Of a DNA stretch of 16,490 nt, positions 7,818-16,042 are shown piece after piece. The notes below the pieces were generated by a model. It was not told the DNA's origin, ran no database searches, and worked only from the letters and a program-made list of their open reading frames with translations. A program made the translations under genes and the position numbers. Location: the NCBI GenBank assembly GCA_022592435.1, contig JABYQS010000635.1:1-16490 (forward strand), written 5' to 3'. Position 1 is the first letter of the stretch. Every line of letters begins with the position of its first letter. The DNA comes from Cerioporus squamosus (taxonomy: Eukaryota; Basidiomycota; Agaricomycetes; Polyporales; Polyporaceae).

Positions 7818-10800
7818 ATGTCTCGCGCTCACGGCACTCGACCATCTGCTCCGACACGGCGCTCGGATGGCGCATCTGGGGCAAGCGGGAGGGGGAGGGG
7901 CGTTGGTGGGGCTGGTCCGTCTCGTTCTCAGGTATCGGACTCGACAGGTATGTTGCGTTCTTCTCCGACCAGTCCCCCTAGACCTCATGCGATGCAAGCA
8001 ACCCATTCGAGACCAGACTCCTCCAGTCGGGCGAGGCGTCCACTTTCATCAGACAGCGAGGAAGAGGTCGAGCAGCCCAAGAAGAAGAAGAAGAAGCGCA
8101 TCGTGGACCCGGACAAGGACGGCATCGCTACCGCGCAAACTCGAGTCAAACTTGCGGACGCGCCCCCTCCGACACAGTCTCGCCGAGTCTCGTACCCAAG
8201 CGGGTCTGCGTATCGCGATATCAGCCGCGGTTCGCGGCGAGTCACCCTCGATATTGCTTCGTTGGACAAGGAGAAGGGGAAAGGCGCAGACAGACAGAGA
8301 CTATCTGCGTCCCGACCTTCGACGCCCAATCGACCCGCCCCTCCTGCTTCCGCGAGCGTTCCTCTACCACGGCCCGCCACGCTCAAAGCGTCGCGACCAG
8401 CTTCATCGACCGGGAACCGTCGCACCTCCGCGCCTGTTGCCCCTCCGCAACGCGAGGTTATTGAGATTTTGGACAGTGATGACGAGTATGTTCTGCCATC
8501 TAAGGCTTCGCCACCGCCACCCAAGCAGCCTTCACCGAAGCCTTCGTCTGACCGTCCCCTTCCACGACGCAGAACGATTCAATCTCGGAAAGCATCAAGT
8601 GTGTCCTATAAGGAGGAGAATGGCGTCATTATCCTGGATTCGGACGACGACGTGGTTATGCCGCCTGCACAGGCAAGCCGAGCCTCGACTTCTCAACACA
8701 AGGAGCCTCCTCGTGTATCTCCCACACCACCCGCCGCGGCGTCAGCTGCACAAGCTCCTATCTCCCAACACAAGGATGGGTCACCCGTGCGCCGCTCGCC
8801 CTCAGTAGTCGGTGCCTCTATTCGGAGTCCCAGCCCAGATCGACCAACATCCGTTCGAGCATCACCAACATCACCAGCCCAGTCGCCAGAACAAGCTAGT
8901 TCTCCCGCCATTGCGATCGAGCAAGACGATGTGCCCATGCTGGATGATGATCCCATCCCCGGAGCGCCAGAAGAGACAATCGCAGATGTCGAGATGGACG
9001 ACGACGACGCTGCAGACGTGCCTCCGCCTAAGCAATCGCAGCAGAGTACGGATCAGGAGCAGAACCTATCTACAGATGAAGCAGTCGGACAGATCGATCT
9101 ACTCGTATCCTTCGCGCCAGCTCCAGAGCCGCAATCTCCGCGGCCGGCAACGACTAGCCCCTCGCCACCTGGAGAAGAATCACCTACTCGCGAAGGTACT
9201 GCTCCTCCCGAGATCGTTGCACCGACCTCGCGCACAGTATCACCGCCTGAACATGAGAGTGAGCTTGACGTAGCGCCTGCGGTGGCAGCGCCCAAACCGT
9301 CCCATCTTGCGGGGGCCACGAAGGCCCTCATCACTCGTCTATCTTCTGTTGTGTTGTCTGCTGAACCCGACCCTATCCGCGAGGGAACGGCAAGCCCGGT
9401 GTCTTCGATGCTGGATCCTCGTTTGCAGGACCTGGCAATATCTGGTACGCCGATGGAGAGTAGCGCAAGCCCTGCGCAGTCATCCAGTTCAAATCCTCCT
9501 TGTACGTCTCCATTTCAACATATTGCTTCGGCAGGAGGAGCTCACGACTCGCCTCTCCACGTAGTCTCTCCCAGCGCTTCCAGAACCCGTTCGCCGAAGC
9601 CGGCATCTGCATCTCCTGTTCGTCGCATACGCCTGACGAAACTCTTGTATAGTGGTAATGACGGATTTTTCAAGGATATGTTGCGCGTCGCACAGAAGCG
9701 GCGTTCTAGCAGCCATCAGAGTGGAGCGCCCAGCTCGTCTCTTTCCCGGACGACCTCGGCACGCATCTCCCCTTCGACCTCTACTACATCCGCGCGTATG
9801 TCCCCGAAGCCTTTTCCGACTCCTACGACCACGTCCGTGTCGACCTCCGCGTTCTCGGAACCTGCGCCGCAGCAGCCCGTCGGGGTTGCTGCAGTAACTA
9901 CTCCGCCGAATCCGGAGGAAGATAACTCGACCATAGAACCCGTTCTCCCTCAGAATGACTCCGCAACACAGTATGCTATGGAGCTAGAGCGTGAGCAAGC
10001 TCGTACGCTGCCATCAGACGTTCCGGAAGCTTCAATAGCGATCGGACATACGGGAGATCGTCAAGAGGGCACAGCTGCGGATGCAAATGTCGGACAGGTC
10101 CCCGCTCTTCAAGAACCTGTCGCAACGGTTGTACGTAACATCATCCCGTCGATTGAGAGGTGGGGGTACTGACATTATTGTATGTCGGCAATGTACAGGC
10201 CGACGATACTGCAGGCAGGGTCGGTACTCCTCCGTCGAGCCTCGCTCAACTAAGCCGCTTGGTCTTACACTTTCCGAGATTATCCGTAAGGCTCGAAATC
10301 AGAAGGCACGTGAGGAGCCTATCGACCTCACTGGCGACGACGAGCCAGTCGCTCAGGCAAACGACTCCGACTCTCAGCCACATGTGCAGGGTAGAAACTC
10401 TTACCTCTATAAATATGTACGCCGTATCTGACCGCCCACATAGGTTCATTGTCAGCTCCGCCGACCACCGAGCCTACTAAGGCACCTCCGCCCGCAACGC
10501 TACAACCCGTACGACAATTGGATCTGATAAGGTTAATACGTGAGAAGGCGACGTCCGCGAGACGAGAATCCGGATCCACCCAGCGGTCTCCGGTTAGACG
10601 TGCAAGCTGCCACCTCTCAAGGGTAAGGCTCCTGCCCCTACCTCTGCCCAGAAATTCAGGAGAGTCAGCACATCTTCGGAAACGCCAATAGCTTCTGCGG
10701 GGTCGTCATCCGAATTACCGGAAACTGCTAGGACATCTTATAGAGTTCCCCCAGTGCCTGCGTCGTCGTTTCGAGTCCCCCACGTTCCATAGCATCTTCT

Positions 10801-12873
10801 TCAGGATCTCTTGGTCGGAAGAGTACAGATGAACCATTCAGGCATGTCCCTGCCTCGGCGGAATGCTGTAAGACCTCCTCATTTGCGCGCTCCTCCGACA
10901 ACCATCAGAGAACCTCCCTGTGTCACGACCATCTTCTACTGGAGCTAGTCCACTTGCACGAACATCTCAGAAATTCGGACATGTGGAGCCCAATGCTCGC
11001 ATGGATAAAGGACCAACTGAGCCGGTACTACCTCTAGAGCAGGCTGCGACTCCGCCGATGTCACCGACTGAGGCGACGGACGAAGAAGAATGTCGTCACA
11101 GTCTTCTGTACCCGAGTACGACGCCTGAGGACTCCCCCGAAGTCGAGGTGCGTGGTCAATATTTTGCCTTATGCAGTATTAATCAACGTGGCGAAAGATA
11201 CCGGACGAAGACGAACACCCCGTTCGCCCATTGTCTGGTGGCGGAATCGCGGTCAAGCAAGTTCGGAAGCGTCGTCGTCAGCTTCGGGCCCGCGCCGGTC
11301 TGCGCGACTCTCATCGGGCTCGGCGAATTCTTCAGTTGAGCCAATGGAGGAAAGCGAAGAGCCAGAGTCCCTTGCGTCGTCGTGAGCCAATTGTTCGGAC
11401 ACCCAGTGAAGAGGATGTTGCGTCGCAGGCGGCATCTCTCGCAACAGCAAGTACGCTCAAGCCTTCGAGGAAGCGGGCTTCGGGTCCATATCGTGGAGGA
11501 AGGACAAGCGCCGCATCGCGAAGGAGTTTGCTCCCATCACCCAGCTTGCTGAAGCATTCCTCATGATCTTCATGACCGCCTTAACTCGCTGCCCCATCCG
11601 CAAGACGTGCGGGGAATATGCAGGTTCTGATCTTCGAGGCCGAAATACGTGCCAACACCGCTGAGGATGAACCCAACGCTCCGCCTATCCGCATCATCAA
11701 CAACGTCGACGACGAGCCCACGCCGCCGCTCGAATTCTTCTACTCGAAACTGATGTGGCACGGAAAGGGGGTGCCGAAGCCTGACTACGACGCCCTTGAA
11801 GGGTGCGGCTGCAATGGCCCATGCGACCCATCGTCAAGACGTGTGCGTGTGTCAAGCGCAGAAGCAGTTCTTGACGGAGGCAGCGGTTTCTTGTAGCACA
11901 AGAAGGGGAAGGTGAAAGAGCAGAGCGCCCAATTTTCGAGTGCAACATGAACTGTGGGTGCTGGACGATTGTCCTAACCGGGTACGCCCCTACCTGCCGA
12001 TTTCTCGGTACCATCTGTGCTCACGATGTCGCAGGTTGTGCAACATGGGAGACAGTATGAGATCATGATCCAGAAGACACCGAACAAGGGCTGGGGTTGG
12101 TGTTCTATCCACGCACTGCGTTTGAAGCCTACGTCTCATTCATGTCCTAGGAGTCTTTGCGGGTTCAAAGAAAATCCCAGCAAATACCTACATCGGGGTC
12201 TACGCTGGAGAGTATCTCATGGATGCCGATGGAGAGGCCCGAGGAAAGTGAGTAATATCTCCGTCTCTGGTCGTTGAACGGAGCTTACTGTCGTTCGGCC
12301 AGGATTTATAACAAGTTCGGACGAACCTACCTCTTCGATGTGGACTTCTGGCACATCAAGAAACATACAGGCCGCAAGGACGTCCGATATTGCATCGACG
12401 CGTATCATGCCGGGAACGTGAGTCATCGTGAGACGTAGGCATCACTTGAGACTGACTGACATGCCGCCCACCGTCAGTTCACTCGTTATCTGGTGCGTCC
12501 AGATGCTTGTCGTATCGCAGCCAATTCCGAGAACTGACACACCCTGCAGAACCACAGTTGCGATCCGAACTGTGCGATCATCGCCGCCTACATCAACGAA
12601 GCCAACATCGAGAAGCCGCTGCTCGCCATCTTCACCAAGCGGGACATCGAACCATACGACGAGCTGTGCTTCTCGTATATGGGGCCTATCGGCGACTCTG
12701 ACTCTGACTCTGACTCTGAGTCGGACGACGATGACGATGTGCGTTTTTGCTGTCTTGAAAGCCTCGACTGTCTGACATCTTCTTCACAGGGTGCACCCAA
12801 GACGTACAACGGCGGTGTCTACGTCAAGTGCCAGTGCGGAGCGCCCAATTGCTGTGGCAAGATGTGGAAGTAG
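7818..12873 (+). CDS. clr4: SUV39/Clr4-type histone H3K9 methyltransferase (frame broken in mid-gene)
   Basis: The family uses S-adenosylmethionine to methylate H3 lysine 9 and nucleate heterochromatin. Exons as I read them: 7818-10134, 10199-10390, 10444-11147, 11198-11381, 11448-11981, 12035-12095, 12151-12247, 12303-12417, 12478-12492, 12550-12738 and 12790-12873. The first ~770 residues are a disordered Ser/Pro-rich region with a KKKKKKR nuclear signal near 8080 and SUMO-interaction-like motifs; I see no chromodomain. A conserved-looking segment (SWRKDKRRIAKEFAPITQ) precedes pre-SET. The nine pre-SET cysteines (CGCNGPC to NCGC) are all encoded but spread over frames, ending PNR-VVQHGR. 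The SET core is intact: KTPNKGWGVFAG, YAGEYL, YCIDAYHAGNF, NHSCDPNC, then post-SET CQCGAPNCCGKMW. Between 10600 and 11970 about eleven frame breaks occur; with those repaired the frame would close at about 1501 residues. The ATG at 7650 is in frame, but that leader carries indels between the duplicate copies, so 7818 is preferred. Confidence 0.82.
8457..8486 (+). other. SUMO-interaction-like motif 1 in the methyltransferase
   Basis: Encodes VIEILDSDDE at about residue 214: a short hydrophobic core followed by acidic and Ser residues, the form of a type-a SUMO-interaction motif. Confidence 0.55.
8625..8651 (+). other. SUMO-interaction-like motif 2 in the methyltransferase
   Basis: Encodes VIILDSDDD at about residue 270, nearly repeating motif 1. 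Confidence 0.55.
10318..10347 (+). other. SUMO-interaction-like motif 3 in the methyltransferase
   Basis: Exon 2 encodes PIDLTGDDEP, the classical IDLT-acidic form of a SUMO-interaction motif. It also fixes the reading frame of exon 2. Confidence 0.5.
12694..12717 (+). repeat. (GACTCT)4 hexanucleotide repeat in the methyltransferase
   Basis: Four exact GACTCT units encode (Asp-Ser)4 and are followed by ESDDDDD. They lie in the linker between the SET and post-SET segments and could vary in number between strains without changing the frame. Confidence 0.8.
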
Positions 12874-13081
12874 GCCGCCTCACGACTTCATGACCCCTCC
12901 TCCGACTTTATTGGCATACATCGCATTACATTAGCTGTCAATTTATCCGGGATATGTTATGGACTACAGTATGTAAACAGGAAGAGCACTCACAAGGGCT
13001 AAGCAAGCGGTACCGGATATGATACAGAGTGTAGATGTGCAGCGGCAAAGCAGGATAGCAAGAAGCAGAGCGGACTCGAAC
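12874..13081. other. Convergent intergenic region
   Basis: 208 bp between the stop codons of the methyltransferase (+) and MGS1 (-) genes, holding both 3' ends. No additional feature is visible. Confidence 0.5.
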
Positions 13082-15420
13082 TCAGTGAGTAGACTCAGGG
13101 CCAATTCCGCCGGACTTCGCAGGTCTTTCCGACCAGCTCTGTCCACCGTTCTCCCGGAATTCCCACTCCCGAAGAGCTTCCTCATCCCATATCTTGCCAC
13201 TCTTGTCGCCCTCCTTGCGCAAGAACTCGTCTCCTTGGAATTGTATGGGCATATAATCGTTCGTCACCGGATGCCTGCCCTCGCGGCACATCAGTCCAGT
13301 CCACCTCGCGAATCAGAGCAACAACGTACGCATAATCGGGATTATACCGGTAGCCCCGCGCATACCCTAGCTCTTTCATGAGGCCTGTCGGGGCGTTCCG
13401 TATCATGAGGGGAACAGGTATTGAGGGATCCAGCTTCGCAGCCTCTTCAGCACGCTTGTAGCCCTCGTACGCTCGGGTCGACTTGGGCGCCTCGGAAAGG
13501 TACGACACCAGATGCGCCAGGTTGATGCGGCATTCGGGCATGCCGATGACCTGACAGGCTTGGTACGTCGACATCGCCTATGTGGATGAGCGTCAGCACG
13601 TATGCAGGGAAACCTAATGGCGAATCGGCAGACTCACCAGTGGTAGAGCGTGATTGTCGGCGAGGCCGATGTCCTCGCTCGCGCATACAACCATCCGGCG
13701 TGCGATGTACAGCGGGTCCTCGCCCGCCGTGAGCATCCGCGCGAGCCAGTAGAGCGCCGCGCTTCCCTGACTTCCACGCACGCTCTTGTGCAGGGCGGAG
13801 ATCATATCGTAGTGGCTGTCTCCTCCGCGGTCGTAGGCGGTCGCGACCGACCGGCGGAGTGCGGCAAGCAGCTTCGCTTCATCGGAATCCTTGGGAGCCG
13901 AGATGACGAGTTCGACTAGGGAGAGTGCAGTGCGAGCATCTCCGGTGGAAAGTGCCACAATGGTCGAAAGGACCTTGGATGTGAAGTGTGGGTAGGCCGC
14001 GAACGGGTGCGCCGGGTCGGAGGCCGATGTCGTCGATTCTTGCGTAGAGGTCAGTTCAGGCTGCGTGAGGGGCTCTTCGATATCCGGCTGTGAGCTGGCA
14101 ACATCACTGTAGCTGTTGTCCGTATCGGGGACGTGCGGTTCGCTGGGTGAGGGGGTGGGAAGCGTGAACGGATGTTTGGCATGCTCGTCTTCGGACACGC
14201 GCTGCACGGCCTGTGTGACGATCGTGGTGATGTCGGCGTCCACTCAGCCTCTCGAGATGAACACGCTTCGAATCAGGTGAGCTGATTGGCATGCTTGATT
14301 ACCGAGAGTGACTCACCGGCACCGACTGAGTAGTGCGCTGGTTAGGCGAAAGGATGGGTTCTCTGGTCTGGCGCCTATCAGCTTCGGGAAGGTCACACGA
14401 ATGCACGGCACAAGGCGCATGTAACCTACCTGTAGGTGTCCAGCCTCGAGGAAGGGCAGGAATATGTCCTGTGGCGGTTCGTTAAGACGTCAGGTCGGAG
14501 ATAAGACGACGTACCTGCTGAAGTCTTTGTTGAACCGGTGTACTTCGTCTAGGAACAATATCGTTCGTCTCATGAACAGCCTTTGTGAGACACCAGTACG
14601 ACTTCCAACGCACAAAGGCGATTACCTGCCTGTGAGTGCAAGTAAGCTCTTGGCTTCTTCGACGACCGCACGGACTTCGGCGATGCCAGAGTCCGTCGCG
14701 CTCAGTTCTTTGAATACCGCGTCCGTGCGCTTCGCGAGCAATCTGGCTAGTGTCGTCTTGCCGCATCTAGTGCACCAATGGAATCATTTGTCATGTAGGA
14801 CTCAAGCAGTTGTAAAGTAGAACGTGGACGCACCCAGGAGGTCCCCAGAAGATAATGCTTCCCGTCGCTCCGCGGTCCAGGTGGCTCCTTAGTAGTGAAC
14901 CCGGCTCCGTAAGGTGCGGCTGCCCGACAAACTCCTCAAGCGAGTGCGGGCGCAGCCGTTCCGCCAAAGGGGCTGCGGACTGCAAGCGGGAAGATGCCGT
15001 TATTCTCGGCCGCTTCAGCGGAGTGCTGTCGGCGGGCGGCGCGTCCTCGGCCTCGCTGCGTTTGCGTGTGTGTGTGATTTTCGACGACGAGGCTTGTGCG
15101 TAGTTAAATTGTTGCGATGCATGATGTGACTTCCCAGAGGGGGTAAAGAGGGAGGTGATGGAGGCTTGAGACATCTTGCCTTTCTGCGTAGTAGAGTGCG
15201 CGGTCACGTCGGCGCAGTTGCTATCCAGATGTGCATTGATATCTCGCTCCGAGACAGATCTCGAGCATGCAGGGCTAAAGCATAGCTGCTGTTGAGGATA
15301 TACAACGCAAAAGTTCCCGTCATGCGTACCAAGTGACTGTGGGAGGACGCGTCCGGCATGAGGAGGGTGTTGAGCGCACAGGCAAGACTTGCAGGACGCA
15401 CCGTTTCTGTCCATACTCAT
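13082..15420 (-). CDS. MGS1: MGS1/WRNIP1-type AAA+ ATPase with UBZ finger
   Basis: Mgs1/WRNIP1 (bacterial RarA) is a AAA+ ATPase that acts at stalled replication forks and binds ubiquitinated PCNA. Exons in transcript order: 15420-15402, 15336-15330, 15274-14834, 14766-14626, 14568-14515, 14468-14430, 14381-14317, 14265-13638, 13577-13330 and 13274-13082. Residues about 7-29 form a UBZ finger, [20 protein letters not shown] then SNC (Cys9, Cys12, His24, Cys29), which exists only if the 7-nt exon is used. Walker A is GPPGCGKTT (Lys159) and Walker B is ILFLDEVHR (Asp210, Glu211). [14 protein letters not shown] and [18 protein letters not shown] are typical of the C-terminal helical oligomerisation region. 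A Ser/Pro/Thr-rich insert of about 50 residues lies in exon 8. Oddities: frame breaks near 14468, 14255 and 14245, and GARPENPSF where the family has GATTENPSF. If repaired, the frame would close at about 612 residues. Confidence 0.88.
15330..15336 (-). other. MGS1: 7-nt microexon of MGS1
   Basis: On the minus strand TCACTTG lies between acceptor CCCACAG (ending 15337) and donor GTACGC (from 15329). Flanking introns are 65 and 55 nt, normal for this window. Exon 1 ends AAC-G and exon 3 begins C-CCT-GCA-TGC, so the microexon yields Val-Thr-Cys-Pro-Ala-Cys, supplying the first UBZ cysteine. Joining exon 1 directly to exon 3 is out of frame. Confidence 0.8.
15347..15352. promoter_or_regulatory. 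MCB box (ACGCGT) in MGS1 intron 1
   Basis: Exact palindromic ACGCGT, the binding site of MBF-type cell-cycle factors in fungi. It is the first of three within 200 bp. Confidence 0.4.
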
Positions 15421-15459
15421 CCTCCAGCTTCTCCAAGTATCCTTTCCCCAAGAACGGGA

Positions 15460-15465
15460 ACGCGT
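15460..15465. promoter_or_regulatory. MCB box (ACGCGT) upstream of MGS1
   Basis: Exact ACGCGT, about 40 bp upstream of the MGS1 start. Confidence 0.45.
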
Positions 15466-15537
15466 TTAAGCAAGAAGTCAAAGCGAAAAGAGGCAAAGGT
15501 GAGGAAACGCGACTCGCCTGAGGCGACGCGACTTGTG

Positions 15538-15543
15538 ACGCGT
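15538..15543. promoter_or_regulatory. MCB box (ACGCGT) upstream of MGS1
   Basis: Exact ACGCGT about 120 bp upstream of the MGS1 start, close to an E-box CACGTG at 15548-15553. Confidence 0.45.
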
Positions 15544-16042
15544 AGATCACGTGTACTACGCCTGGACAATATTGGGCGCTTGCTTACATAACGCTGTGAG
15601 TTCTCCCGTGAGTCGACGGCGGTCTACAACTAGTAAGTACTTCACGTCGCACTCACGCCTTTGTTCACATACTCTCCTTTAAAGCGACAGAGCAGCACGG
15701 CTAAAACCGTATCTTAGCCTGCGATTAAGAGGCGTTGAACCACGGGTCGAGGAACGCCGGTCATGCGCTCTTGTGTATCGAGGAGATAAGTATGTACGTA
15801 TCATCGTTCAGGCAGGTCTCTGCAATGTATGGTGAGTAATTTGTGTCTTGTGCCATGGGATGTGCTGCTGACTCAGATGCAGAGAATCAATGGCGGAATC
15901 GTTCGTGGCACCGTGATACTTACCGTCATCGGTGGTGGCAAGAGAACTGGCGGCGGCCCGTGGATTATCTTGCTTCAAATAGCGCATGGATCGTGATAGC
16001 AGTCTGAAGCTACCTGCACGCTGCACCCAGCTCCTCGCCCTC

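Larger units (their letters stand above)
5614..7852 (+). repeat. Tandem duplication, unit 2
   Basis: This is the second copy of the LPMO unit, abutting unit 1 directly. It contains LPMO copy 2 and its 3' flank. It continues into the intact 5' end of the histone methyltransferase gene, so this unit holds the ancestral LPMO-methyltransferase junction and unit 1 holds the truncated one. It has no MITE; the empty target CTCGTGGC is at 7705-7712. Confidence 0.85.
15421..16042. promoter_or_regulatory. Divergent promoter region of MGS1 and the pyroglutamyl-peptidase gene
   Basis: 622 bp separate the two divergent start codons. The MGS1-proximal part carries the MCB boxes and an E-box. An inverted repeat GGCGTT...AACGCC lies at about 15731-15757. 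On the + strand a canonical intron-like sequence (GTGAGT at 15832, CTGAC branch, CAG at 15882) suggests a spliced 5' leader of the peptidase gene. I see no tRNA or other gene. Confidence 0.4.

Noticed and set aside
7985..8524. Long minus-strand open frame opposite methyltransferase exon 1
   Set aside because: It mirrors a Ser/Pro-rich coding strand of strong base bias and has no motif, splice context or sensible composition of its own.
10131..10198. Intron from the stronger donor GTACGT at 10131
   Set aside because: It would read exon 2 in a frame lacking IDLTGDDE and inconsistent with the next intron phase. Donor GTAACA at 10135 with the same acceptor keeps the frame without any repair, so I used 10135-10198.
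10600..11970. Insertional C editing of transcripts, as in Physarum mitochondria
   Set aside because: The missing-C pattern resembles it superficially, but this is nuclear spliced DNA, no such system is known there, and sequencing error or gene decay are far simpler.
15731..15757. GGCGTT...AACGCC inverted repeat as part of a tRNA or small RNA
   Set aside because: There is no matching acceptor, anticodon or T-arm arrangement and no GGTTCRANYCC block, so it is only a short hairpin.
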